Of a stretch of DNA of 17,604 bases, positions 1 to 8,106 are shown piece by piece (the stretch's first letter is position 1; each line of letters opens with the position of its first letter). Source of the stretch: DATKXO01 sp035528995 (GTDB lineage: Bacteria > Planctomycetota > Phycisphaerae > UBA1845); assembly GCA_035528995.1 (NCBI GenBank), contig DATKXO010000062.1, forward strand, positions 1-17,604, given 5' to 3'. Under the pieces are notes generated by a model. That model worked only from the letters and a program-made list of their open reading frames with translations. It had not been told where the DNA came from and made no database searches. A program made the position numbers and the translations under genes.

Positions 1-2
1 CC

Positions 3-527
3 GACGTGCCCGAGGTCGGCAGGCTGCACTTCGAGCCCGAGATCGTCACGCCGACGGGAGGCATCTGGCGACAGCTTATCTGGCTACCGATCGCCGGCAC
101 GCTGATCGGACTGTGCCTGCTGTACTACCTGCGCGTGCTCCCGGCGTGGTTGCCGGTGACCCGTGGGTTTCTCTGGGGTTTCGCCTATTTCTTCGCGGCC
201 GGCGCGATTGCCCTGGCCGTCTGGATCTGGAAGGGGACCATCCGGCCGACCTACCTCCGCATGGCGCCCGGCATGATCCAGGTGCTCGTTTACAGCATTT
301 CAAAGGCAAAGCCTGCGATTTGCAGCTACGCCATGGAGGGCGGCACGCTGGCCGTCTTCACGCGAATCCGCAAGCGCCGGCTCCTAACACTGTCGCGAGG
401 CCCGAACGAGGACGTGCTGTGGTTCTCCCGGATGCGCGAACCCCAGCGGCAAATCGAACGAGCCTGGCGGGCGTTGCTCTCCACCGCGCCCACGCCGCCG
501 CTCAGCGACGAGGACCTGGTGGGATAA
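3..527 (+). CDS. Conserved two-TM membrane protein, C-terminal part (5' end outside window)
   Basis: The frame is open to the window edge, and the first possible start here is a GTG at base 6, so the gene probably begins upstream. Numbering from that codon, two hydrophobic helices are visible at about residues 24-45 and 53-76. They are followed by a soluble, basic C-terminal domain of about 95 residues ending in a TAA stop. This domain has several short hydrophobic strands, then a helical basic tail with the stretch REPQRQIERAWRALL, and is probably cytoplasmic. I do not recognise a family. The topology (helical hairpin plus small cytosolic domain) is like that of many small inner-membrane proteins of unknown role. 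The next gene on the same strand starts 161 bases later with its own ribosome binding site, so co-transcription is possible but not shown. Confidence 0.6.
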   Translation, partial: DVPEVGRLHFEPEIVTPTGGIWRQLIWLPIAGTLIGLCLLYYLRVLPAWLPVTRGFLWGFAYFFAAGAIALAVWIWKGTIRPTYLRMAPGMIQVLVYSISKAKPAICSYAMEGGTLAVFTRIRKRRLLTLSRGPNEDVLWFSRMREPQRQIERAWRALLSTAPTPPLSDEDLVG

Positions 528-688
528 CAGCACGGCCCGCGGGGTCTCAGGAATCCGGCCTGACCGGGCCGCAGATCGCCAAAACAAGGATTCTTCGCGT
601 CGCGGCGCGAAATCCGGCGTCCGGACGCGTTTCAGGGGTGATGGATGTGTATGTGCAAGATCGCGAGTCCCAAAACGGAGAATCGACC

Positions 689-1576
689 ATGAAACGCCCC
701 TCGAGCATGTTGTTCATTATCGCGGCCGCTGTGGCCTTCGCCTCGTGCCCCAGCGGTCACGCCCTGGCACAAGCCCAGGCTAAAGCACCACCTCAGGCCC
801 GTCACGCCGGAGGACCGGCCATCGATCTCGAGTTTCCCGGCGGGACGGTGGCCCAATACGTCGATGCCCTCCGCAAAGTCACCCCCGAGGCCAACGTTGT
901 GGTCATCACGCCGGAGGTGTTGGAGATCACCCTGCCCCCCGTGCAGCTCAAGTCGGTCGGCCTCGGCGATGCTGTCTTCCTGATGGAGGGCGATTACGAG
1001 CCCAAGGCACACGTGCACGTCCGCATCGAAGTGAATCAAATCGGACCCTGGGACGAATCCCAGAGGGCGGTCTTCCAAGTCTCGGGCACAGTCGTTCGCA
1101 AGGGGCGCACCGGCACGGAGACCCATGTGTGGACCGTCGCCGACCTGCTGGCCGAGGGTGTGGGCCCGGAGGCCGTGCTCACGGCCGTCGAGACCGCGCT
1201 CGCCCTTTATGCTGAGGACCACGAGCCCGCACAGGTCAGGTTTCACGAGGAGACCGGCCTGCTGATCGCCCGTGGGGACCCCTGGCAGGTCGAGGTCATC
1301 GATGACGTGGTGGATGGGGTCCGCGAAGGCCGCCAGAGGCAACGCGAGTCGGATATGCAGAAACGCAAGAGTGAGGCGGACACCGAGACGCAACAGCGTG
1401 TGACCGAACTCGAGGAGCAGTTGCACGCCAGAGACCTGGAGACCGAGAGAATGGTGATGCGCCTGCAGGCGATCGAGGAGGAGCGCGACCGCCTCCAGAA
1501 CCAGCAGAGCGAATTGCTGCAGCAGGTTCGGCAGCAGCAGGACATAATCCGAGCACTGCAAGCTGAGGCCAAGTAG
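689..1576 (+). CDS. Exported protein with secretin-type STN-like module and C-terminal coiled coil
   Basis: A 295-residue protein. The ATG at 689 is preferred over upstream in-frame starts because CGGAG lies 8 bases before it and the product then opens with a signal peptide (KR, then a hydrophobic core, cleavage near residue 28; C20 could alternatively be a lipid-modified Cys). Residues about 46-100 (IDLEFPGGTVAQYVDALRK through the LKSVGLGDAV stretch) resemble the short STN/secretin N-domain found in secretins and TonB receptors. Residues about 160-211 (RFHEETGLLIARGDPWQVE) resemble a second secretin N-type module. Residues 212-294 are a heptad-rich Glu/Arg/Gln coiled coil. There is no secretin beta-barrel, so this is a periplasmic or surface accessory protein rather than a channel. 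It sits just upstream of an ECF sigma/anti-sigma pair and may belong to the same envelope-related locus. The function is unknown; the fold assignment is by eye. Confidence 0.75.
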   Translation: MKRPSSMLFIIAAAVAFASCPSGHALAQAQAKAPPQARHAGGPAIDLEFPGGTVAQYVDALRKVTPEANVVVITPEVLEITLPPVQLKSVGLGDAVFLMEGDYEPKAHVHVRIEVNQIGPWDESQRAVFQVSGTVVRKGRTGTETHVWTVADLLAEGVGPEAVLTAVETALALYAEDHEPAQVRFHEETGLLIARGDPWQVEVIDDVVDGVREGRQRQRESDMQKRKSEADTETQQRVTELEEQLHARDLETERMVMRLQAIEEERDRLQNQQSELLQQVRQQQDIIRALQAEAK

Positions 1577-1715
1577 GCACCGGTCGCCCGGCATGTACCC
1601 GGCCGCGTCGGCCCCAAACGGCCTGATCGACTGGACTGCTGCGACTGACTCTCGTCCAGTGACCCGCTGCGGTCCGAAGCCGACCCCGCGGACTCCTGCG
1701 AAGGCAGGCGGAACC

Positions 1716-2255
1716 TTGAACGAATCGGTCCGAGCGTTGAGCGCCGCGATCGCCTCGGGAAACACCGAGGCGTTCGCCCGTCTGTTCCGCCACCGCTTCG
1801 ACGACATGTACGCCGAGGCCCGTAGGGCCACCGGGCGCGACGAGGCCTTCTGCCTGGACGTCGTTCAGGACGCCATGCTCCGCGTCATCCGCCGGATGAA
1901 GCCGATAGACTCCGAACAGCATTTGCGCACTTGGCTGCGCGTTGTCGTGCAATCCTGCGCATACGACCGGCTTCGGAAGGAGGCCCGGCGCCGACGCTGG
2001 GAGCAGACTTCCGCGGAGGCTCGACGCGACGAGTCAGCGCCGGACGCCCGGAGTGAGCAACTGAAATGGCTGCGCAACGAACTAGCCAACCTCGACGAAC
2101 CGCACACCCGGCTGCTGGTCCTGCGCTACCGCCTCGGCTGGACGCTCCAGCGGATCGGAGCCGCCGTCGGCCTGTCGCCCAGTGCCGTGGACGGGCGGCT
2201 GGGGCGACTCGTCACGACGCTGCGCCGCCGGGCGAAGGAGACCTTCAATGACTGA
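1716..2255 (+). CDS. ECF-type RNA polymerase sigma factor
   Basis: A 179-residue sigma-70 family protein of extracytoplasmic-function type, which would direct RNA polymerase to a small regulon. Region 2 is visible near residues 18-62 (EAFARLFRHRFDDMYAEARR, then DVVQDAMLRVIRRM). Region 4 is at about 123-172 (LDEPHTRLLVLRYRLGWTLQ, then IGAAVGLSPSAVDGRLGRL), a helix-turn-helix typical of sigma-4. The TTG at 1716 is chosen because a GGCGGA-like site precedes it and it gives the usual ECF length. An ATG at 1593 is in frame, but the 41 extra residues look like translated non-coding DNA (rich in Pro, Thr and Ala, with no family match). The next gene overlaps its 3' end by 8 bases, which fits a sigma/anti-sigma operon. 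Target promoters cannot be inferred from this window. Confidence 0.85.
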   Translation: MNESVRALSAAIASGNTEAFARLFRHRFDDMYAEARRATGRDEAFCLDVVQDAMLRVIRRMKPIDSEQHLRTWLRVVVQSCAYDRLRKEARRRRWEQTSAEARRDESAPDARSEQLKWLRNELANLDEPHTRLLVLRYRLGWTLQRIGAAVGLSPSAVDGRLGRLVTTLRRRAKETFND

Positions 2256-2727
2256 CCAGCCACCCGAAGCGCTCAGCCCCACCGGGCGGGACCGACGCGA
2301 AGCCATGCTCGACGAACTCGTCCGGACCATGGAACGCACGCACCGGAACCGCCGCACGCGCCGCCGCGTTCTCGGCACCACCGCCGTCGTCTGCCTGCTG
2401 TTGCTGCTGGTTCGACTGGCCCTGCCCGAAGCGTCGACCCCAGGCAGCGAACCTCAGATAACCCGGAACGATGCCACCGTTTCCGACCCCATCGAGCCGC
2501 CCCCTGCGCCGCGGCGCCCCGCGGTGGTCACCGTCCTCGTTCAGACCGACCCCTCCGTGCTCGACCGTTTCCGCGCCCAGCCCACCCACCGGGTGGTCCG
2601 CATCGATGACTCTCAACTCGTGGCGACACTGGCATCCATCAACCGTCCGGCCGGTCTGATCCGCTTCGGCGACTCCCTCCGCCTGAGCACCGCCGTGACC
2701 GACGCCGACCTGGGCCTGAAACGCTGA
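2248..2727 (+). CDS. Single-TM protein, probable anti-sigma partner of the ECF factor
   Basis: A 159-residue protein whose ATG at 2248 lies inside the last codons of the sigma gene, with GAAGGAG 7 bases upstream, so translation is probably coupled. Residues 1-40 are hydrophilic and end in a very basic stretch (RNRRTRRR). Residues about 41-60 form one transmembrane helix (VLGTTAVVCLLLLLVRLALP), and the rest is a Pro-rich linker and an extracytoplasmic domain of about 75 residues. The basic N-side predicts N-in topology, as in membrane anti-sigma factors. It lacks the HxxxCxxC zinc motif of ZAS anti-sigma domains, so the assignment comes from gene order and topology alone. It could instead be an exported accessory protein of the sigma locus. 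Confidence 0.65.
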   Translation: MTDQPPEALSPTGRDRREAMLDELVRTMERTHRNRRTRRRVLGTTAVVCLLLLLVRLALPEASTPGSEPQITRNDATVSDPIEPPPAPRRPAVVTVLVQTDPSVLDRFRAQPTHRVVRIDDSQLVATLASINRPAGLIRFGDSLRLSTAVTDADLGLKR

Positions 2728-2762
2728 CCCGCGCCGTGCCTCGCCCGAGCCCGTAGGGACCG

Positions 2763-3200
2763 TCAAATGTCCAGGATGATCGTTGTTTCGAGACGCCCGG
2801 GGCGTGACTCGATGGCCAGGTTGTGACGCGTGACGGCCTTGATGCCCGCGTCGAACTGCGACCGTTTCATGTCGATCGGCTGAAGCCGCCCGACGGCCCG
2901 CACCCGGGACTCGTCCAGCTCGGCGAACGCCAAGTCGGTGACCTGAACGCCGCGCGCGTCGAACAGGAACAGCAGTTCCGAGAGGAAATCGCCCAGAAGA
3001 TCGGCCCGGTCGGGAGCGCTCAGGCTAATCTCCACCCGCTCATCGGCGGACGAATCGGCCGGCCGAAGCTCTCCCATCGCCGCGTAGAAGCCCCGTGCAG
3101 CCGAGGCAAACAACGCTTCCGGCGTGTCCCCCCAGGCGTAGAGCGCAACGTCCGCCGGGTGTTCCCGAAGCTCGAAACCCGATCTCGCAGCGGACATCAC
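2763..3200 (-). CDS. Archease family protein
   Basis: A 145-residue protein matching archease in length and motifs. Archease is the activating partner of the RNA ligase RtcB and promotes its guanylylation and turnover. Visible motifs are HPADVALYAWGDTPEALF near residues 14-31 (the family HTADxG-like segment, with Asp17 as a likely metal ligand), DRADLLGDFLSELLFLFD at 64-81, IKAVTRHNLAIE at 120-131, and the C-terminal ILDI with Asp144. Translation can begin at GTG 3200 or the adjoining ATG at 3197; neither has a strong Shine-Dalgarno site. It lies 94 bases downstream of murA on the same strand and could be co-transcribed. No RtcB gene is present in the window, so its partner must be encoded elsewhere. 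Confidence 0.9.
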   Translation of the reverse strand: MMSAARSGFELREHPADVALYAWGDTPEALFASAARGFYAAMGELRPADSSADERVEISLSAPDRADLLGDFLSELLFLFDARGVQVTDLAFAELDESRVRAVGRLQPIDMKRSQFDAGIKAVTRHNLAIESRPGRLETTIILDI

Positions 3201-3294
3201 TCAGGATAACGAGTTCAATGCGGCGCGTTCGCCATGACGCCTCGAGGATGGAGCGCTTGCAAGTCGCAGCCCGGCGCTCCTCACGCCCCGCTCG

Positions 3295-4560
3295 CTACTC
3301 CGTCAAACGCCGGATATCGGCACCCACCGACACCAGCTTCTCGTCGAACCGCTCGTAGCCCCGGTCGATGTGGTACACCCGGTGGACGCGCGTCGTGCCC
3401 TTGGCGATCAACCCGGCCAGGATCAAAGCCGCCGACGCCCGCAGGTCCGACGCCATCACCGGCGCCCCGACCAGACGCTTGACGCCCTGCACGATCACCG
3501 TGGGGCCTTCCTTACGCAGATGGGCCCCCATCCGACTCAGCTCGGCCACGTGAAGGAAACGGTCCGGGTAGATTTTCTCGGTAATGACGCTGTTCCCGTC
3601 CGCCAGGCACAGTAGGGCCATCGTCTGGGCCTGCAGGTCCGTCGGAAAACCAGGGAAGGGCTGCGTGGTCACGTCCACCGGGTCGAGCCGGCGGGCCGAC
3701 GACACCGTCACCCCCTTCTCCGCGCGCTCGACGTTCACCCCCACCCGGCGCAGACGATCCGCAACAGCCAGCAGGTGCTCCAGCCGGCAGTCGACCAGTT
3801 CGAGTTCACCATTGGTGATGGCCGCCGCCACCATGAACGTCCCGGCCTCGATCCGGTCGGCGATCACCGTGTACTCCGTCCCCGTCAGGGAGCTGACCCC
3901 GTCGATGGTGATGCGCGGCGTGCCGTGACCGTTGACCTGGGCCCCGCAAGCGTTCAGGAAGTTGGCCAGGTCCACGACCTCGGGTTCGCACGCAGCGCTC
4001 TCGATGACGGTCCGCCCCTCCGCGATCGTCGCAGCCATCATCACGTTGGCCGTCCCGGTGACCGTCGAGCCGAACGGCCCCCCCAGGAACATCTCGGCCC
4101 CACGCAGCTTCTTGGCCTTGAACAGGATGTCGCCGTTGACCAGGTCGACGTCGGCCCCCAGGTTCTGCATGCCCAGGACGTGCAGGTTCACCGGCCGATC
4201 GCCAATAGCACACCCTCCGGGCATCGAAACCTGTGCCCGCTTGCGCTTGGCCAGCAGCGGGCCGGCCACGCAGATGCTCGCCCGCATCTTGCTGACCAGC
4301 TCGTACGGGGCGTGGCAGTTCATCTCGTCCTCGACGCGCAGGTGCAGCGCCCCTGCCGCGTCCCGCTCGCCCTTGACCCCCAGCCGGCCCAGCAGCACCA
4401 GCAACTGACGGACGTCGTGCAGATCGGGAACGTTGTGCAGGACCGTCTCACCCTCGCACAGGATCGACGCCGCCATGATGGGCAACGCCGCGTTCTTGGA
4501 CCCCCCGATGCGTACCGATCCCCGCAGCCTGCTTCCGCCGATGATCTCGAAGTGATCCAC
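3295..4560 (-). CDS. murA: UDP-N-acetylglucosamine 1-carboxyvinyltransferase (MurA)
   Basis: A cytosolic enzyme that transfers enolpyruvate from PEP to UDP-GlcNAc, the first committed step of peptidoglycan synthesis. The 421 residues are full length for the family. Key residues by family knowledge are all visible: Lys22 in GGSKNAALPI; the PEP-binding, fosfomycin-target Cys117 in MPGGCAIGDRPVNLH (Cys115 in E. coli); the general acid/base Asp308 in PGFPTDLQAQ (Asp305 in E. coli); Arg374 in DLRASAALIL; and Arg400 in HIDRGYERFDEKL. The start is a GTG with a strong AAGGAGGT site 7 bases upstream. It follows prmC by 24 bases on the same strand, so the two are very likely one operon. The active-site Cys predicts a fosfomycin-type target, unlike the Asp variants of some bacteria. 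Confidence 0.97.
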   Translation of the reverse strand: MDHFEIIGGSRLRGSVRIGGSKNAALPIMAASILCEGETVLHNVPDLHDVRQLLVLLGRLGVKGERDAAGALHLRVEDEMNCHAPYELVSKMRASICVAGPLLAKRKRAQVSMPGGCAIGDRPVNLHVLGMQNLGADVDLVNGDILFKAKKLRGAEMFLGGPFGSTVTGTANVMMAATIAEGRTVIESAACEPEVVDLANFLNACGAQVNGHGTPRITIDGVSSLTGTEYTVIADRIEAGTFMVAAAITNGELELVDCRLEHLLAVADRLRRVGVNVERAEKGVTVSSARRLDPVDVTTQPFPGFPTDLQAQTMALLCLADGNSVITEKIYPDRFLHVAELSRMGAHLRKEGPTVIVQGVKRLVGAPVMASDLRASAALILAGLIAKGTTRVHRVYHIDRGYERFDEKLVSVGADIRRLTE

Positions 4561-4567
4561 CTTTCAG

Positions 4568-4575
4568 ACCTCCTT
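4568..4575 (-). promoter_or_regulatory. Strong Shine-Dalgarno site of murA
   Basis: Read on the minus strand this is AAGGAGGT, a complete anti-16S match, 7 bases before the GTG codon. It fixes the non-ATG start of murA and suggests efficient re-initiation after prmC, whose stop lies 10 bases upstream of the site. Confidence 0.9.
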
Positions 4576-4584
4576 GAAGGGAAC

Positions 4585-5526
4585 CTACGCTCCCGTCGGG
4601 CCCCCGGCCGCCGGCCCGCTGCCACTCCGAAGAATGAACTGCATCACACGGTCGTGGGGATCGGCCGCGTCGTGCCAGGTCCCCGCGTGCTCGAACCTCT
4701 CCCCATCCTCCATCACCCGCCGAACCGCGTCACCGATCCCGGCGCCGATTTCCACCAGCACCGACCCGCCCGACTTCAGCAAACCCGCGGCCGAGTCGTG
4801 CAGGCTGCGGTAGAACGCCAGACCGTCCGGTCCGGCGAACAACGCCGTATGCGGTTCATACTTGCGGACGTTCTCCGCAAGACTCGTCAGGTCACCCTCC
4901 GCCACGTACGGCGGATTGGACACGATCACGTCGAAGCCGCCCGCCGGCACGCAGTCCGCCGGCAGATCCAGGCGGTCCGCCTCCACCAGCGTCAGTCGGT
5001 CGAGCACTCCATGCGCCTCGGCGTTGCGCCCGGCCACCGCCAGTGCCGCGCTCGACACATCGCTGCCTACCGCCCGAGCCGCCTTCACCTGGGACAGGAC
5101 CGCGATCGCAATGCACCCGCTGCCGGTGCCCACGTCCAGGAACGTGACCTGCCCGGTCTCCAGCGACCGGCACAGGCCGATCATCCGCTCGACGATCATC
5201 TCCGTCTCCGGGCGCGGGATCAGCACGTCCGGCGTGACCTCGAAACTCAGCGAGTAGAACTCCTTCCGCCCGACCAGGTACGCGATGGGCTCGTGATCTG
5301 CCGCCCGGCGCACCAGCGCTCGCAGCCTGGACCGCTGCTCGTCGTCGGCCACGCGATCGTGCCGGGCGTAGAGGTCGATCTTGGCGCACCCCAACGCGTG
5401 CGACAGAAGCAGCTCCGCCGAAAGACGCGGCTCGTCCAGACCGTTCCGGTCGAGGTACTCGGTGGTCCATTTCAGCAGCCGGTCGACCGTCCATTGATCG
5501 CTCGCTGCGGCCGGTTCTTGACTCAT
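4585..5526 (-). CDS. prmC: Peptide chain release factor N5-glutamine methyltransferase (PrmC/HemK)
   Basis: A SAM-dependent methyltransferase that methylates the glutamine of the GGQ motif in RF1 and RF2 and so improves translation termination. The 313 residues contain the N-terminal helical substrate-binding domain (about 10-90), the IPRPETEM segment at 103-110, SAM motif I LDVGTGSGCIAIAVL at 130-144, the acidic GSDVSSAAL loop at 154-162, and the catalytic NPPY at 204-207 within DVIVSNPPYVAEGD. The last residues (GSGPAAGGPTGA) are a low-complexity tail. In many bacteria prmC follows prfA (RF1); here the gene upstream is an ABC permease, so prfA is not adjacent. No Shine-Dalgarno site precedes the ATG, and a possible -10 box lies very close to it. 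Confidence 0.96.
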   Translation of the reverse strand: MSQEPAAASDQWTVDRLLKWTTEYLDRNGLDEPRLSAELLLSHALGCAKIDLYARHDRVADDEQRSRLRALVRRAADHEPIAYLVGRKEFYSLSFEVTPDVLIPRPETEMIVERMIGLCRSLETGQVTFLDVGTGSGCIAIAVLSQVKAARAVGSDVSSAALAVAGRNAEAHGVLDRLTLVEADRLDLPADCVPAGGFDVIVSNPPYVAEGDLTSLAENVRKYEPHTALFAGPDGLAFYRSLHDSAAGLLKSGGSVLVEIGAGIGDAVRRVMEDGERFEHAGTWHDAADPHDRVMQFILRSGSGPAAGGPTGA

Positions 5527-5534
5527 GCCTGAAG

Positions 5535-5540
5535 AATATA
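5535..5540 (-). promoter_or_regulatory. Possible -10 box of prmC-murA, very close to the start codon
   Basis: The minus strand reads TATATT here, 8 bases before the prmC ATG. A poor -35 candidate (TTTCCA) lies about 15 bases further upstream. Transcription from such a box would begin at or next to the ATG, giving a leaderless mRNA, which would fit the missing ribosome binding site. The rest of the 87-base gap between prmC and the upstream permease holds only a GC-rich stem (about 5565-5583) without a T-run. Confidence 0.3.
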
Positions 5541-5613
5541 CCCCCGGCCCGGCGTTGGAAACAGGCTGGCCTTCGGCCGGCGGGCGCCCCGCTCCGCAAC
5601 GCCGTCCTTCCCG

Positions 5614-7308
5614 TCATCCGGAAACGGGCTGCATGCCGAAGCGAGACCAGTCCAGACGCCCATACGCACGAATCAACAGCCAATACAGAACCGCCGCCGG
5701 CACGATGCTCAGCGGCACCGCGTACGGGATGAAGGTCAGCCCGTAGTGAGCACCGCCGGCCAGTCCCGGCAGCAACAGCAGAGGCAACGCCCGCCCGAAC
5801 CGACCGCCCGATTGCAGCGCCGTCACGTTCTCCGAAAAAGGAAGATTCCGTATCGTAATCCAGGCAACCGCGACCACCACGACGCCGTTGAAGCACAGAG
5901 CCAGCGCCACGTCCACCAACACCGCCGGGCCCACCACCGGCACCAGCAGGATCGCGAACAACCCGAACAGCGGCAGCGCGAACCGACACGCCATGGCCTT
6001 CAACGCCCCAACCATCAGCGCCCCAGGCCGCTCCAAAGGCAGCGCGTAATAGATCCAGGCCGCCTCGAACTGGCTGCTGTACTGGATCATCATGAACGCC
6101 GCCGGCAGCGAGAACGCCGCCAGGTACAGCAGGAACAGATAGCTCTTGCTGGCGCCCAGATTGGCGATGACCGCCGCGGGGCCTTTCTCGCTGGTCACCA
6201 GCATGATGATCGGCCACAGAAACAGGAAGGCGAACTGTGGATACACGCGCAGCTTGAACTGCCGGTCGCGCGAAGCCATGTTCCACACCAGGTCGAATCC
6301 CACGCGCTGCTCGCGAGATCGAACCAGCCAACCGCCCAGCAGTTCACCCAACCCCGTTTTGCGGCCAGATGCCCCGCCCGCCGGCCCTGCGACGTCCGTG
6401 CCCATGCTCATCAGCGACCGCCCGAACCCCGGCGCAAGGTAGCGGACCACAACCACCAGGCCCGCCACGGGAATCAGGACCGCTTCCAGCGTCAGAATCC
6501 ACAGGGACGGATTGGCGACAGTGCCGCCCGCTCCACCTGCTTGTCCGTAGATCAGCTCGATCGGCGCGGCGAACCAGCACGGTGGATAGAGGTAGGTCCA
6601 CCACCGCCCGGCCAACTCGAGTTCGCCGAGATCCTGAACGTCGATCAGCCGCGGCAGGAACTGGTAGCCGCCGATCAGCGCCACCATCATCACGATCTGG
6701 AAATAGGCGATCAGGTCTTTGAAGCGCTCCCCGTCCGTGAAGTGCAGGGCCACCAGATAGAAGACGTTGACCAGGAACACCACCAGCAGCAGTGAGCAGA
6801 TCAACGTGCCCAGGCACACCGGCGGGAACAGCGCCCCACAGACCACCGCTCCCACGATCAACGTGACCGCCGAAAACGCCACCGCCAGCAAGCCCAGGTA
6901 CGTGCCGATGTGGGCCAACCGGGCCATCAGCATCGTTCGCCCGGACACCGGCCTCGGCCCCAGAATGCTCGTGTCCGTCGTATCGATCAGCACGCCGGTG
7001 AAATCCGCGATCAGCGACATCCCCACCAGCACGATCGACAGCGAGTGCACGATCGTCAGCGCCGTCAGCGGCGTCGCCGGCCCCACCAGCACCATCGCCA
7101 CGAACAGGCCCATGAACGCGTAGAAGCCCAGCGAGATGGCGAACGTGTTGCGCGGCGAGGGCCCCCGGGTGCGGAACGCCACCATCTGGCGGCGATTGTC
7201 CAGCATCAGCTTGGCCTGCAGGATTGCCCGGAACTGCGGGTAATCCGCACCGGCCAGCCGGAGCACAAACGCCACCCGGTCGAACATCCAGAGGACCGCC
7301 CTGACCAT
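5614..7308 (-). CDS. ABC-2 type transporter permease
   Basis: A 564-residue integral membrane protein with roughly twelve hydrophobic helices. Examples are FAISLGFYAFMGLFVAMVLV near residue 55, the pair around LLAVAFSAVTLIVGAVVCGA, and the C-terminal VPLSIVPAAVLYWLLIRAYG. The N-terminal 55 residues are cytoplasmic, and a longer hydrophilic loop near residues 305-345 (rich in Gly and Arg) splits the protein into two halves. This layout is typical of large bacterial ABC-2 permeases that pair with a single ATPase. The ATPase gene ends 9 bases upstream, the ATG has a GGGGGT site 5 bases upstream, and the two proteins surely form one exporter. Substrate is unknown; members of this group export lipids, polysaccharides or peptides. 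Nothing in the window (maturation or resistance genes) points to a cargo. Confidence 0.85.
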   Translation of the reverse strand: MVRAVLWMFDRVAFVLRLAGADYPQFRAILQAKLMLDNRRQMVAFRTRGPSPRNTFAISLGFYAFMGLFVAMVLVGPATPLTALTIVHSLSIVLVGMSLIADFTGVLIDTTDTSILGPRPVSGRTMLMARLAHIGTYLGLLAVAFSAVTLIVGAVVCGALFPPVCLGTLICSLLLVVFLVNVFYLVALHFTDGERFKDLIAYFQIVMMVALIGGYQFLPRLIDVQDLGELELAGRWWTYLYPPCWFAAPIELIYGQAGGAGGTVANPSLWILTLEAVLIPVAGLVVVVRYLAPGFGRSLMSMGTDVAGPAGGASGRKTGLGELLGGWLVRSREQRVGFDLVWNMASRDRQFKLRVYPQFAFLFLWPIIMLVTSEKGPAAVIANLGASKSYLFLLYLAAFSLPAAFMMIQYSSQFEAAWIYYALPLERPGALMVGALKAMACRFALPLFGLFAILLVPVVGPAVLVDVALALCFNGVVVVAVAWITIRNLPFSENVTALQSGGRFGRALPLLLLPGLAGGAHYGLTFIPYAVPLSIVPAAVLYWLLIRAYGRLDWSRFGMQPVSG

Positions 7309-7317
7309 TGCGACCCC

Positions 7318-8106
7318 CTACCCTTCGATCACCCGTACGAAATCGCGGGCCACCTGCTCGTGCCCGCCTTCCGACGTGAGCTGGGTGAAGATCCGCTCCA
7401 GAGACGCCGCCTTCACCTGCGACTGCAGCGACTTGAACGTCCCGTCCGCCACAATCCGCCCCTCGTCCACGATGGCGATCCGATCGCACACCCGCTCCAC
7501 GATGTCCATCATGTGCGAGCAGTAGAAGACCGTACGCCCGGCCGACGCCAGGTTGGCGATCAGTTCCTTGACCACCACGGTGGAGTTCGCGTCCAGGCCG
7601 GCCAGCGGCTCGTCCAGGAAGATCACCTGCGGATTGTGAATCAACCCGGCGATGATGAGCACCTTCTGCTTCATCCCCTTGCTGAACGTGGTCATGCGCT
7701 TGTCGCGTTCCTCGGCCAGGCCGAAGATGCGCAGCAGCTCGACCGCCTTCTCCTCGAGCTTCCGCGCCGGCAGATTGAACAGACGCCCAATCAGGGAGAG
7801 GAACTCCATGGGCGTCAGGGCCTCGTACAGCGCCCCGGCCTCCGGCACGTAGCCGATGCGTCGCTTGACCTCGAGCGGCTCCCGGGCCACGTCGAACCCG
7901 CACACCCGGGCCGTCCCACCGAAACCGTCCAGCATCCCCACCAGAATCTTGACCGTCGTCGTCTTGCCCGCCCCGTTCGGACCGATGTAGCCCAAGACAT
8001 GCCCGGCCGACACCGTCAGGTCCACCCCCTTGAGCACCTTTTTCTCGCCGAAGCTCTTGGTCAGCTTCTCCAGGACGATCACCGGCACCGCCGCCTCATC
8101 TGACAT
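7318..8106 (-). CDS. ABC transporter ATP-binding protein
   Basis: A 262-residue nucleotide-binding subunit of an ABC-2 type exporter. Visible motifs are Walker A GPNGAGKTTT at 42-51, the Q-loop region around GYVPEAGALY at 85-94, an ABC signature in the variant form FSKGMKQK at 141-148 (common in the drug/CcmA-like subfamily), Walker B VIFLDEPLAGLD at 161-172, and the H-loop His198 in FYCSHMMDIVERVCD. The ATG at 8106 is preferred, with GGGAGG just upstream; an in-frame extension to 8361 translates to an Arg/Gly-rich stretch with no ABC homology. It is followed after 9 bases by the permease, a two-gene exporter operon. Confidence 0.93.
   Translation of the reverse strand: MSDEAAVPVIVLEKLTKSFGEKKVLKGVDLTVSAGHVLGYIGPNGAGKTTTVKILVGMLDGFGGTARVCGFDVAREPLEVKRRIGYVPEAGALYEALTPMEFLSLIGRLFNLPARKLEEKAVELLRIFGLAEERDKRMTTFSKGMKQKVLIIAGLIHNPQVIFLDEPLAGLDANSTVVVKELIANLASAGRTVFYCSHMMDIVERVCDRIAIVDEGRIVADGTFKSLQSQVKAASLERIFTQLTSEGGHEQVARDFVRVIEG

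Noticed and set aside
632..1831. A 399-codon minus-strand open frame
   Set aside because: It lies opposite the STN protein and the sigma-factor start. The plus-strand genes have ribosome binding sites, a signal peptide and family motifs; this one has none.
3250..3280. A terminator between murA and archease
   Set aside because: GGAGCGC pairs with GCGCTCC, but across a 17-base loop and without a T-run; it is too weak to call.
3775..5532. A 585-codon open frame on the plus strand
   Set aside because: It is antisense to murA and prmC, both firmly identified. Its Arg/Gln/His-rich translation is the usual shadow of GC-rich coding DNA.
5565..5613. An intrinsic terminator after the exporter operon
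   Set aside because: There is a GC stem around GGCC-TTC-GGCC but no T-run on the minus strand, so termination cannot be claimed.
5746..8103. Long plus-strand frames (349 and 397 codons) opposite the ABC transporter
   Set aside because: Composition is His/Gln/Arg/Pro-rich with no domains, and the minus strand encodes an unmistakable ATPase and permease.
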